This document shows positions 54,143 through 63,329 of a stretch of 64,000 bases of DNA, in pieces. Origin of the DNA: Bacillus sp. USDA818B3_A (GTDB lineage: Bacteria; Bacillota; Bacilli; Bacillales; Cytobacillaceae). The stretch is from positions 1 through 64,000 of the forward strand of contig NZ_JAABNN010000018.1 of assembly GCF_009928415.1 (NCBI RefSeq), written 5' to 3'. The notes under the pieces were generated by a model that saw only the letters and a program-made list of their open reading frames with translations, did not search any database and was not told the DNA's origin. Each line of letters opens with the position of its first letter. The first letter of the stretch is position 1. The translations under genes were made by a program, and so were the position numbers.

Positions 54143-55156
54143 TCAACGAACAATTTTACCTGGCGTCGAATCAGCAAACTGCTTGACTTCTTCCGCTGAA
54201 AAAAGGTTGCAATCCCCAGCTACCGTATGCTTTAGTACAGACGCTGCGGTGGCAAAAGAAATGGCTTCTTCAGGTGTTGAGCTTTCAAGTACTCCATACA
54301 ATATCCCTGCTGCGAAGGCATCACCGCCGCCTACACGGTCGACAATATGGTCCACTCGATAAACCTTGGACTGATAAAGTGTTCCGTCTTTATAAAAGTT
54401 TCCTTGCAACGTGTTAGTTGATGCTGAAATCACATTTCTAAAAGTTGAACTAAAGTATTGGATATTCGGGTATTTCTGGTTGATTTTTTCGTAATAATAT
54501 TTAAGTTTAGTAGTTTCATCCAATTCATCTTTTGCCTTCTCAATCCCAAGCAAATGAATGGCGTCAAGTTCTCCACAGAAGCAGATGTCAGCATACGGCA
54601 GAAGTAATTGAAAGGTTTCAGCTGCCTCACTCTGACTCCAAAGCTTCGTACGATAGTTAAAATCAAAGCTGGTTTTGACACCTTTTTTCTTAGCTATTTG
54701 CAAGGCTGTCAAGGTAACCTCTTTGAGACTTGGTGATAATGCCGGTGTAATCCCCGAGACGTGGAAAAGTTCAGCATCTTGGAAAACTTCATCGAAATCG
54801 ATCTCATCAATCCTCATCTGAGAAAAACTAGAATTTTTCCTGTCATAGGTTACTTGGGGACTTCTACCCCCTACGCCTGACTCGACATAATAGGTTCCTA
54901 GCCGTTCTCCCCCATGGTGTAAAAGTTCAGTATGGACACCATTAGTTTTCAAGTGTCGTTCAGCTGCTATTCCGAGTGGATTTGGCGGAACCTTGCTGAC
55001 AAAGTAGACGTTATAGCCAAAATGAGATAAGGACACACTAACGTTTGCCTCAGCACCACCATAGTTCATATGTATCTGATCTGATTGGAGAAGTCTCTCC
55101 CCTGCTTTGGTAGAAAATCGAAGCAAGATTTCTCCTAGAGTAATAACCTTTTTCAT
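54143..55156 (-). CDS. kdgK: 2-keto-3-deoxygluconate kinase
   Basis: 337 residues, PfkB family. The substrate-binding MNYGGAEANVSVSLSHFG and the ATP-site DRVGGGDAFAAGILYG (catalytic Asp) are intact. It phosphorylates 2-keto-3-deoxygluconate to KDPG, the substrate of KdgA encoded just four bases upstream. AGAGAGG-type site within the kdgA end. Confidence 0.93.
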   Translation of the reverse strand: MKKVITLGEILLRFSTKAGERLLQSDQIHMNYGGAEANVSVSLSHFGYNVYFVSKVPPNPLGIAAERHLKTNGVHTELLHHGGERLGTYYVESGVGGRSPQVTYDRKNSSFSQMRIDEIDFDEVFQDAELFHVSGITPALSPSLKEVTLTALQIAKKKGVKTSFDFNYRTKLWSQSEAAETFQLLLPYADICFCGELDAIHLLGIEKAKDELDETTKLKYYYEKINQKYPNIQYFSSTFRNVISASTNTLQGNFYKDGTLYQSKVYRVDHIVDRVGGGDAFAAGILYGVLESSTPEEAISFATAASVLKHTVAGDCNLFSAEEVKQFADSTPGKIVR

Positions 55157-55159
55157 AGC

Positions 55160-55807
55160 TTAAACCTCTCTTGCGGCTTTGACTCTTTGTACATATTCTC
55201 TTGCATACTCGGTAATTTTTCCGTAATCACCTGTTTTTGACGGAGCGGTTAAGTTGCCTCCAATCCCTACAGCCACACATCCATTCCGAATCCATTGATC
55301 AACATTGTCCAGATCTACACCGCCAGTCGGCATGATATTGATTTGTGGAAGTGGTCCTTTAACTGCCTTCACGTAATCTGGGCCAAACGCATTACCTGGG
55401 AAGAGTTTCACAATATCAACGCCAAACTCCAGTGCACGTTTCATTTCTGTCAAGGTTATGCAGCCCGGCATATAAGGAATTTGATAAAGATTACATAATT
55501 TCGCCGTTTCCTCGTCAAAACATGGACTGACAATAAATTCAGCTCCTGCTAAAATAGCTATTCTCGCCGTTGTTACATCAAGAACCGTTCCAGCTCCAAT
55601 CACAACATCCTTATGGTTTTGATAATTGGACACTAACTCTTTAATAACCTGATCGGCGTCCTGGATGGTAAAGGTTACTTCAATTCCAGTAATCCCTCCT
55701 TCAATACAGGCTTCAGAAATTTTCTTTGCTTCTTCTATCGAATCTGCTCTGACAACAGCAACAACCCCGGAATCACTGACTTTATTTATCACATTCAACT
55801 TTTTCAT
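55160..55807 (-). CDS. kdgA: 2-dehydro-3-deoxy-phosphogluconate (KDPG) aldolase
   Basis: About 215 residues. TIM-barrel aldolase with GAGTVLD, the Schiff-base Lys in FGVDIVKLFPGNAFGPDY and TGGVDLDN. It splits KDPG to pyruvate and glyceraldehyde 3-phosphate, completing uronate breakdown. The ATG after AAGGAGG is used; the ORF could begin eight codons earlier. First gene of kdgA-kdgK-kduI-kduD. Confidence 0.93.
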   Translation of the reverse strand: MKKLNVINKVSDSGVVAVVRADSIEEAKKISEACIEGGITGIEVTFTIQDADQVIKELVSNYQNHKDVVIGAGTVLDVTTARIAILAGAEFIVSPCFDEETAKLCNLYQIPYMPGCITLTEMKRALEFGVDIVKLFPGNAFGPDYVKAVKGPLPQINIMPTGGVDLDNVDQWIRNGCVAVGIGGNLTAPSKTGDYGKITEYAREYVQRVKAAREV

Positions 55808-55838
55808 TATGTCCTCCTTACAAAAGCACACTTTTAAT

Positions 55839-55927
55839 TGCCAACGCTTACAATTCTTATACGTTAATTGTAAAATCCCAAGCTATTTTGAACAATGAAA
55901 AAAACAGAGTTTATCGTTCAAAAAACA
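55839..55927 (-). promoter_or_regulatory. kdgA operon promoter: tandem repeat operator, -35/-10 and cre
   Basis: Minus-strand repeats TGTTTTTTGAA (55917-55927) and TGTTTTTTTCA (55896-55906) lie 21 bp apart. The latter abuts TTGTTC (55890-55895), 17 bp from TACAAT (55867-55872). A cre box TGTAAGCGTTGGCA (55839-55852, one mismatch) follows at the same distance as before the GH105 gene. Confidence 0.82.
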
Positions 55928-55941
55928 TAGTTATTTATATA

Positions 55942-57243
55942 TTACTGATTCTTTTGTAAAATCGTTTGTGCCTTTTCCCTAAACATCTTAGCCCCAGCTT
56001 CCGGTGTAATTTTCTTAAACAAAATCTGTTCGGAGATATCTTTTAATAACTCCATAATTTCTGCATTTCCCAATGGAACACGAGAATCCTCTTTACTTAC
56101 GTAATTAGATGCCTTTTCAACGTAATTAAAGATTTTGGTTTCTTCCTCGGTCAATTCAGGTTTAATTTGTTTAAGAACCTTTGAAGAAACCGGAACACCA
56201 CGATCCCCTTTTATCAGCTTATTAGCCTCCACATTGTTTACAAAAAAGTTGATGAACTTGGCAGCTTCCAGTTTTTGCTTTGAATTCTTAGAGATGGAAA
56301 AAAACATACTTGGTCTTAGGAATAAAGCCTTTTCATTTTCGTGTTCAGGAGGAAGCTTGATGGATAGGGCACTCTTTGCCGATTGAGCAAGCCCCAAATA
56401 TTGATTGGACCAGTTCCAAGTCATTGCCGCATTACCTTTGCCAATAAATTCTGCTTCATTTCCTTTTATTTGTGATTGGACATCCGGAGCAGGAAAGGCG
56501 TTTTTGTCTACTAATCTTAGCTCCCTATCAAAGTAATCTATAAATAACCGATCATCGGAATAGCCAAGACCTGTACCATCTTTATTATAAAACCGCTCGC
56601 CTTTTGTCCTTAAATAGTAGGGGAAAAATACATCCGCAGGATACATTCCATTTGTGCCGTATTTTCCGGTTGCCTGATGAATATCAATGGCTATCTTTTC
56701 AAAATCATCCCAAGTCCAAGTTTCATCGTTTAAAACAACCCCAGCTTCCTTGATCATTTTGTCATTTGTAATCACAGAAAGAACATTTGAGCCAAGAGTG
56801 AAGCCATATAATTTATTACCAATCATTCCGCCGGAAACCGCATTTTTATCAATCGACTGCGTATCAATCGTACCGTCATCCATAAAATGGGTTAAATCCT
56901 CCAATTGGCCTTTTTCACCATATTGAAATAAGTATGACGCATCCATTTGTATCACGTCTGGAAGTCTGCTGGCAGCAGCCATGGGGGCAAGCTTCTTCCA
57001 ATAATCATCCCAATTGCCAAATTCAGCTTCAATTCTCACATTTGGATGTTTTTTTTCATACAATTCAATAACCTTCATCGTATCATCATGCCTTTGCTGC
57101 TCTCCCCACCAGGATACACGAAGGGTCACTTTTTTATTTCCATTTTGTCCGTTACTTAAAGAAGGATCTTCACTGCTTGATCCGCAGCCGGCGGCTAAAA
57201 GGAACAAGATAAAACATAAAAATGGTAAGCCAAACTTTCTCAA
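55942..57243 (-). CDS. ABC sugar-binding lipoprotein (extracellular solute-binding family 1)
   Basis: 433 residues from a TTG after AAAGGGGG. A lipoprotein signal peptide ends in LLAAGCGSSS (Cys is lipidated). The mature part is a family 1 solute-binding protein (VTLRVSWWGEQQRHDDTMKVIELYEKKHP; LPDVIQMDASYLFQYG; AAMTWNWSNQYLGLA). It resembles rhamnogalacturonan/YtcQ-YesO proteins. No permease or ATPase genes are adjacent, so it must use components elsewhere or act in sensing with the neighbouring kinase. Confidence 0.85.
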   Translation of the reverse strand: MRKFGLPFLCFILFLLAAGCGSSSEDPSLSNGQNGNKKVTLRVSWWGEQQRHDDTMKVIELYEKKHPNVRIEAEFGNWDDYWKKLAPMAAASRLPDVIQMDASYLFQYGEKGQLEDLTHFMDDGTIDTQSIDKNAVSGGMIGNKLYGFTLGSNVLSVITNDKMIKEAGVVLNDETWTWDDFEKIAIDIHQATGKYGTNGMYPADVFFPYYLRTKGERFYNKDGTGLGYSDDRLFIDYFDRELRLVDKNAFPAPDVQSQIKGNEAEFIGKGNAAMTWNWSNQYLGLAQSAKSALSIKLPPEHENEKALFLRPSMFFSISKNSKQKLEAAKFINFFVNNVEANKLIKGDRGVPVSSKVLKQIKPELTEEETKIFNYVEKASNYVSKEDSRVPLGNAEIMELLKDISEQILFKKITPEAGAKMFREKAQTILQKNQ

Positions 57244-57310
57244 CTTTTATCCCCCTTTAGGGAATGAACCTATCTCCATTCATTCTCTATTATCGAAAAA
57301 ATATATGATT

Positions 57311-58873
57311 TCATGTCACTTTACGGTATTCGGATGGTTTATAGCCTGTATACTTTTTAAAAACTTGACTAAAATATTGCGGGTTGTTGCCAAATCCGAT
57401 CATATCTGCTAAAGTTCCTACTTTGATATCGTCCATTGTCAAGATGTACTCTAAGGCCTTCTCGATTCTAATTTTCGTAAGATAAACCGAGAATCTTTGG
57501 CCAGTTTCCTCTTTAAACAACTTTCCCAGATAATCTGGATTCATAAATAGATACTCATTGGCCACCATTTTAAGAGACAAATCGGGATTACGAAGATTCG
57601 ATTTTACAACCTCTATCACTTTACTAATAACAGAAGATTGTTTGGACTTAAAATGGTTATAGTATTCATTCGTCATTTTTTTGGCGGTGGTTTCGATATA
57701 TTCCTTCATATGTTGAACCGTTTCCATTTTTAGCAAGGCAGAGGTTCCCATTAGATAGTCTTGCATATGCTCTGTATCGACAGTCTGTATAATAGCCATA
57801 TAGAGCTGTATGCAATAGGATTTGGTCAGATGAATTCCCATTCGCAATTCAGCCATTTTTTCAAAGGCTCTAGAAATTTCTTTACATACATCTTGAACAT
57901 GTCCCGACTTGATTTTCAGTACAATTTGCTGTTCATCGATAATAAAATCACCTTTTGGACAATCTTTATTACTGGGTAAAATATCATTTTTTGTGATAAT
58001 GCTTCCTTCTCCCAAATAGAAACGATGTTCCAAACACTCCATAGCCTCACGGTACAGGTTTCGAGCTTTACGGATAGGGCCCCCTTCACTAATGGCAACA
58101 GTGGTATCTCTTTTGTAATACTCGTTAATGAGTTCTCTTATCTGTTCGATTTGGTCATGCAGTTTTTCTGAGTGCCCCTGATCCTCAATAAGAAATAGTG
58201 CATTTTCACCAATATTGCTATTTAACAGGATAGAATCAAATATCTCTTCCCCAATATTTTTAATGGCAAATAGATGCTCATAGGAAAAATCACCTTCTAA
58301 TTTAAAAAGGATAAGCCTTACTTCTTGATCCTTTATCTCGATATCAAAAAGCTGCTGATAGTAAGATAAATCTTTGTTTGAATAACTCTTACTAGTTAAG
58401 AATTCAGTTAACAGACGTGTTTTAATATAGGGTTGGGCTTTTTTATATTTTTCCCGGAGCTCGCTGATAAAGGTATCCTGAGCCTTTTGATCCTTTAATT
58501 CACTAATAATATCGTTTAGGGCAGCGGCAATCTTATCCTCATTACAAGGCTTTAATAAATAATTTTTTACCCCATAATGCATGGCGGTCTGTGCATATTC
58601 AAACTCACTGAATCCGGATAATAGGATAAATTTTATAGTTGGAAACTCTTCATTAATCTTTGAAACAAGAGTTAGTCCATCCATACCAGGCATTTTAATA
58701 TCACTGATCACAATATCAGGTTTTAGTGCCCTGATTTTTTCGTATGCCTCAATCCCGTTTCTTGCAGTTGCGACAAGTTCTGTATCTAATGACTTCCAAT
58801 CAACTAAACTAGAAATCCCTTCGACAATTATTTTTTCGTCATCTACTAGTAAGACTTTATAAGACAATCTCAT
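57311..58873 (-). CDS. Response regulator, YesN/AraC type
   Basis: About 520 residues. The receiver domain is VLLVDDEKIIVEGI...PDIVISDIKMPGMDGL (phosphorylated Asp) and LLKPCNEDKI. A long middle linker follows, and the C-terminal AraC helix-turn-helix contains LKMVANEYLFMNPDYLGKLFKEETGQ and MIGFGNNPQYFSQVFKKYTGYKPSEYR. The start ATG overlaps the kinase stop by 17 bases. It is the best candidate to bind the 21-bp-spaced direct repeats before kdgA and the GH105 gene. Confidence 0.9.
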   Translation of the reverse strand: MRLSYKVLLVDDEKIIVEGISSLVDWKSLDTELVATARNGIEAYEKIRALKPDIVISDIKMPGMDGLTLVSKINEEFPTIKFILLSGFSEFEYAQTAMHYGVKNYLLKPCNEDKIAAALNDIISELKDQKAQDTFISELREKYKKAQPYIKTRLLTEFLTSKSYSNKDLSYYQQLFDIEIKDQEVRLILFKLEGDFSYEHLFAIKNIGEEIFDSILLNSNIGENALFLIEDQGHSEKLHDQIEQIRELINEYYKRDTTVAISEGGPIRKARNLYREAMECLEHRFYLGEGSIITKNDILPSNKDCPKGDFIIDEQQIVLKIKSGHVQDVCKEISRAFEKMAELRMGIHLTKSYCIQLYMAIIQTVDTEHMQDYLMGTSALLKMETVQHMKEYIETTAKKMTNEYYNHFKSKQSSVISKVIEVVKSNLRNPDLSLKMVANEYLFMNPDYLGKLFKEETGQRFSVYLTKIRIEKALEYILTMDDIKVGTLADMIGFGNNPQYFSQVFKKYTGYKPSEYRKVT

Positions 58874-60638
58874 CACCCCGTTGAGCAGGTAAAACCACTG
58901 TGATTGCGGTTCCATTTCCTGAAAGATTTTCAATCTTCAAGCCATACTGTTCTCCAGCATAAAGCTTGATTCTATTATCAATATTATTCAGACCTATACC
59001 TGTACCTTTTGGTTTAACTTTACCTTCTTGTACCTTTTGTATGATATCGGGATCTATTCCTGGCCCATTATCTTCTATTCGGATAAAAAGTCTGTCCTCC
59101 ACCTGAAACGCGCGCAGTTCAATTTTTGACACATCGATAGAAGACTCAACTACATGCTTGAATGTATTTTCTAGGAGCGGCTGCAATATTAATTTTGGAA
59201 TCTTATATTTTGTAACACCGGAAGAAATGTCCATTTGAAAATGAAACTTGTCATCGAATCGGTACTTTTGAATGGTTAAATAGCTATTAACAATGTAAAG
59301 TTCTTCCTGGAATGTGATGATATCGTTTTTAAAACTTAAGGAATTTCTCAAGAGATGACTGAGGGCCTGAACCATATTTGAAATTTGCTCCTGTTTATTT
59401 GTCCTTGCCAGCCAATTGATCGATTCCATCGTATTGTACAGAAAATGCGGATTGATTTGAGCCTGCAATGCTTTAAACTCAGTTTCTTTTATTAATAACT
59501 GTTTCGAGTAGTTCTCCTTTATTAACTCATCAATTTGTTCAATCATCGTTTTAAAATTCCGATAAAGAATTCCGATTTCGTCCTCATTACTCATAGAAGG
59601 GTCTAATGAATGAACCACGGTAAAGTCCCCTTTTTGAACCTCCTGCATGGTCGTCGCCAAGTCCAGAATAGGATTCGTAATCTTCCTTAAAAAATTAAAG
59701 CCAAGGGTTATAAGAAATACGAACATCAACATAAAAACCAACACCAAAGTATATTTTGCAGCAGTAATTTTTGCGAACATGACGTTAAATGGGATGATGC
59801 TCCAGTAAGTCCAGCCCTGAAAATCGGTTTTAATATGGTTGACAAAGGTCCGATTCCCATTGATATTTACAATCCCATAACCTTGATTTTTTTTAGCCTG
59901 TAATTGATAGTCTTTTGGAAGATTCATTCCTTTTTCAGAATAGAAAACGTGGTCTTTCTTAGTCATCACCATATTTCCAGCAATTTCTCCCTGGGGCTTT
60001 GGTAAATCTCCTACAATTTTATCTAGATTAACCCGAACCAGCAGGTGGCCGATTTTTTCAAAATTCAGGTTTTCATAAGAACGGATTTGGCGCACAGAAA
60101 TTAAATCTCCATTATTTCCTTCTAACTCCCGCCAATAATTTTCACCCGCATACTTATCTGCCTGTAATAAAGCTAGGTTCCTATCTGTCTTTTTAATAGG
60201 GTTACTGCTGGAGCCAGCAAGAAATTCCCTTCCTTCCAAATCATAAAGATAAATAGATTGAATATATTTTTCCGAACTGACATATTTGGCTAATTCATCT
60301 TCTATTTCCTGTTCTAGACGATAGAGATCATACCTGTTTACATTTTTATGAAGCTCTATTAAATTTTTTTGAATCTGAGGATCGACAGCAATATTATAGT
60401 TGAGCTCTTCTACTCTCTCTAACTCCTTTTCTATACTGTTAGACGACATCATCAATACTTGTGAGGATTTAGTATAAAGCTGCTCATCATATAGAGAGAA
60501 TGCATATTGCAGACCACCCAATACCAATACAAGCGTAGTCAGCATAATTAATGTAATCGTTATAAAAAGCTTTGCGTTTAACTTTAAATTTTTATAGATA
60601 TTTGCAAATTTTGACCATTTCTTTTTCATGTCATTCAA
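58857..60638 (-). CDS. Sensor histidine kinase, YesM type
   Basis: 593 residues from a TTG after GGGGAG. One membrane helix (~25-45), an extracellular cache-like sensor, a second helix near 300, HAMP, the His_kinase segment FKALQAQINPHFLYNTMESINWL (phosphorylated His) and an HATPase domain (LILQPLLENTFKHVVES; IRIEDNGPGID; GTGIGLNNI). It should sense extracellular pectin breakdown products, possibly through the adjacent lipoprotein. Confidence 0.92.
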   Translation of the reverse strand: MNDMKKKWSKFANIYKNLKLNAKLFITITLIMLTTLVLVLGGLQYAFSLYDEQLYTKSSQVLMMSSNSIEKELERVEELNYNIAVDPQIQKNLIELHKNVNRYDLYRLEQEIEDELAKYVSSEKYIQSIYLYDLEGREFLAGSSSNPIKKTDRNLALLQADKYAGENYWRELEGNNGDLISVRQIRSYENLNFEKIGHLLVRVNLDKIVGDLPKPQGEIAGNMVMTKKDHVFYSEKGMNLPKDYQLQAKKNQGYGIVNINGNRTFVNHIKTDFQGWTYWSIIPFNVMFAKITAAKYTLVLVFMLMFVFLITLGFNFLRKITNPILDLATTMQEVQKGDFTVVHSLDPSMSNEDEIGILYRNFKTMIEQIDELIKENYSKQLLIKETEFKALQAQINPHFLYNTMESINWLARTNKQEQISNMVQALSHLLRNSLSFKNDIITFQEELYIVNSYLTIQKYRFDDKFHFQMDISSGVTKYKIPKLILQPLLENTFKHVVESSIDVSKIELRAFQVEDRLFIRIEDNGPGIDPDIIQKVQEGKVKPKGTGIGLNNIDNRIKLYAGEQYGLKIENLSGNGTAITVVLPAQRGDEIVL

Positions 60639-60967
60639 TAAGCTCCCCTATCTAAAGTTCGGAAAGCGTTTTCCTTTTTATGTTTAGTAAATATTATTAT
60701 TAACTTATTAATTATTAGTTTAATAGAAAAATGTTACCCATACCTACAAAAAACCGACAATTTTGTATAATAATCAGAGATTATTGTTACCATTTTAGGA
60801 AAACAACTGAAAAAGTCCTCTCAAACATAAAAAAGGTATAATCACCCATTTATGAGTTGATTACACCTTTTTACTTTATTTTCATTAAAAATGAATTAGA
60901 TAGTGAAGTAAAAAAACTGACTCTGCCATCAAAAAATAGTTTTACCTGTATTTTAGAACGATTTATG
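60639..60967. other. Gap: promoter of the two-component genes with cre-like site; terminator of the next gene
   Basis: GGAAAGCGTTTTCC at 60661-60674 matches the inner part of a cre box, with mismatches only at the outermost bases, just before the kinase start. No AraC-type direct repeat was found here. Confidence 0.5.
60830..60872 (-). terminator. Terminator after the DUF4256 gene
   Basis: AAAAAGGT-TAATCA / TGATTA-ACCTTTTT stem, about 95 bases past the stop on the minus strand. Confidence 0.6.
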
Positions 60968-61534
60968 TTATACCCTTAGTGAGCCGCGGAAACCCCTGGC
61001 AGCATAGTAGGATTCTGCTCCATTGTGGTACACAAAGACCGTGTCGTAACGTCGGTCACAAAAGATGGCCCCGCCGAGTTTTCTAATATTATCAGGAGTT
61101 CTCACCCAACTCGATGTTTTCATATCAAAACTGCCAAGTTGCTGCAGCTCCCGGTATTGTTCCTCCGTTAATATCTCAATACCCATGTCAGCAGCCATTT
61201 CAATAGCACTGTTCTGCGGTTTGTGCTGTTTCCTTGACTCCAGCGCTTCCCGATCGTAACAAACACTCCTGCGGCCTTTAGGGCTTTCCGCTGAACAATC
61301 GTAATAAACGTATTCGTCTGTGTTACGATCATGACCAACTACATCCGGCTCGCCGCCTGTTTCTTCCATTTCGTGGAGCGACCACAGTTTTTCAGGATTT
61401 GCTTCAAGCTTCGCTTGTACTTTAGCCCATTCTATACCACTATGACGATTCATGTTTTTTTCAAAACGAGCTTTCAATATATTGAGTAGTCCTTCCTGTT
61501 GTTCTGGTGATAACTTCGTTGTTTCAATTTTCAT
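60968..61534 (-). CDS. DUF4256 protein
   Basis: 188 residues. The family signature is visible: LWSLHEMEETGGEPDVVGHDRNTDEYVYYDCSAESPKGRRSVCYDREALE, then MAADMGIEILTEEQYRELQQLGSFDMKTSSWV and FCDRRYDTVFVYHNGAESYYAARGFRG. Function unknown; soluble. Conserved in many Firmicutes. Solitary gene. Confidence 0.88.
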   Translation of the reverse strand: MKIETTKLSPEQQEGLLNILKARFEKNMNRHSGIEWAKVQAKLEANPEKLWSLHEMEETGGEPDVVGHDRNTDEYVYYDCSAESPKGRRSVCYDREALESRKQHKPQNSAIEMAADMGIEILTEEQYRELQQLGSFDMKTSSWVRTPDNIRKLGGAIFCDRRYDTVFVYHNGAESYYAARGFRGSLRV

Positions 61535-61696
61535 TCTAGTACCTCATCATTTAATTTATTTACTACTAGTATTTTATAACAATTTTTGAAAGGTTTAACC
61601 TCATTAATTATTTTATTTCTTACTTTTTCCCAGCAGAGTCAATTGTTTGAAGTGCAGACTATACGAAGCAGCACATGTAACGTTGGCGGGAATCAT

Positions 61697-62380
61697 TTAT
61701 AAATGGGCCAAATGAATCACTAATAATACAATAGGTGGAATCATTAATGATGGCAGCAGATTTAAAGTATTACATTTTTTAATCCCCAAAATACTTAAGC
61801 CAGACGCTAAAATCAATATACCTCCTACAATCGTTACTTCATTCAAAAGATCATTACTTAAGGAATCTTTCATAAAAATAGCAATCAAGTAAATAGAGCC
61901 CTGCCAAGTAAACAATACCAGCCCCGCCACAGCGATTCCCAGACCAAAAGTGGATGCTAGGACAATTGAAGTGATCCCATCTAACATCCCATTTGCAAGC
62001 AGATAGGTATAATCCTTCTTTAAAGCTGCCTCCACAGGACCCAGGATAGATAATGTACCAATACAAAATAAAAGAATGGCAGTCGATAAGCCTTCGGCTA
62101 GATTTCCTTTAGAATATTTATTTACTAAAGTATTAAATCTTGATTCCAGCTTCAGTTTTTGTCCAAGTAATCCCCCTATGGCTAAACTAACAATAAATAG
62201 CACAGGATATTTGCTCGAAGGCAAATGCTGCACAAGTGCGTTTATTCCTAACCCCATAGCGACTAACCCCATAGCCTGCATCAGAATTTCATGATACTCA
62301 TCTTTAATCCCCTTCTTAAAGATGCTTCCGATCAAGCTCCCCGCTATGATCATCAATGTGTTAAAGATGGTTCCAAACAT
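61697..62380 (-). CDS. DUF554 membrane protein (YdfK/YqgA-like)
   Basis: 227 residues, six to seven helices. Family landmarks: GTIFNTLMIIAGSLIGSIFKKGI at the start, GLVAMGLGINAL and DGITSIVLASTFGLGIA. Possible transporter; function unproven. Independent gene. Confidence 0.88.
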   Translation of the reverse strand: MFGTIFNTLMIIAGSLIGSIFKKGIKDEYHEILMQAMGLVAMGLGINALVQHLPSSKYPVLFIVSLAIGGLLGQKLKLESRFNTLVNKYSKGNLAEGLSTAILLFCIGTLSILGPVEAALKKDYTYLLANGMLDGITSIVLASTFGLGIAVAGLVLFTWQGSIYLIAIFMKDSLSNDLLNEVTIVGGILILASGLSILGIKKCNTLNLLPSLMIPPIVLLVIHLAHL

Positions 62381-62433
62381 GCATTTATTCTCCTTTTCAC
62401 AAATATTTATAGTACAAACTAATAATAAAATAA

Positions 62434-62454
62434 ACCCTCTAGTAACTAGAGGGT
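62434..62454 (-). terminator. Terminator after the MerR gene
   Basis: ACCCTCTAGT / ACTAGAGGGT stem then TTTATTTTATT on the minus strand. Confidence 0.8.
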
Positions 62455-62468
62455 CAAGTAGTTATTGT

Positions 62469-63287
62469 TCATTTGTTGGTGTACGGCAATAATAACTCCG
62501 TCACATATTTGTCTATGTCATTCGTTATGCCATAATCAATTAGTGTTATTTCAATAGAATCATCTATCAGTTCATAATGACGCTCTTTCATGTGTGCTAA
62601 TAACTTTTTATAATAGTCGGCTGCATCCATATGTGTACCTTTAAAGCGGATTCTTAAATAGTCTCTTGGTGGTATTGTAACCGTAGAAGGTGTGATCTCG
62701 TCTCCTTCTTCAAGAACCATGAACACACTTGAATATTTATCAAAAACGTTGTTATTTAAATTAGGAATTGAGATGGAGATTCCTATTTTCCCTAAAAAAA
62801 TCTCCCCATTCATTCCAAGACTATTCCTTAATTCTGTAATGGGTAATTCAATGTCGTCACCTAAAACATATTCTCGGCGTAAATAGGCTACACGCATTTC
62901 AGGAAGCCTTACTTCTGATATTTTATCTAGAGGAGAATTGATAGCATCTTCAATTTGCGATAGCCGGCTTGATAGTTTTGTTTCAATAACCTCTAATTCT
63001 CTCTTTTTTTTAACAACTTCAGCCTGTTGCTTTTTCAACATCTCTACAAGAGTATCAATTTCCCGATAATTAAAAAAATCGATAATCTTGCTTATTGGCA
63101 GATCTAGCGCTCTCAGATATTTTATTGAATTTAATCTTTCAAACTGCTGTGTTGAATAATATCGATAATTGGTCTTTTCATCAGTAAACTCTGGACGCAA
63201 TAGACCAATCTCATCATAATACCTAAGCGTGGCAATTTTGACTTGAAATAGCTTTGATACTTCGCCGATTGTAAAATGCTCTTTCAT
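62469..63287 (-). CDS. MerR-family regulator with GyrI-like effector domain (BmrR type)
   Basis: 272 residues. N-terminal winged helix (HFTIGEVSKLFQVKIATLRYYDEIGLLRPEF), a coiled-coil linker (LKKQQAEVVKKKRELEVIETKL) and a C-terminal effector-binding domain with MRVAYLRREYV and DYLRIRFKGTH. BmrR-like proteins activate efflux genes on binding hydrophobic cations; the target here is not obvious. Confidence 0.9.
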   Translation of the reverse strand: MKEHFTIGEVSKLFQVKIATLRYYDEIGLLRPEFTDEKTNYRYYSTQQFERLNSIKYLRALDLPISKIIDFFNYREIDTLVEMLKKQQAEVVKKKRELEVIETKLSSRLSQIEDAINSPLDKISEVRLPEMRVAYLRREYVLGDDIELPITELRNSLGMNGEIFLGKIGISISIPNLNNNVFDKYSSVFMVLEEGDEITPSTVTIPPRDYLRIRFKGTHMDAADYYKKLLAHMKERHYELIDDSIEITLIDYGITNDIDKYVTELLLPYTNK

Positions 63288-63329
63288 AGAAAATCTCCTC
63301 TACTTATACTGAGTGACAGGCACCATTAC

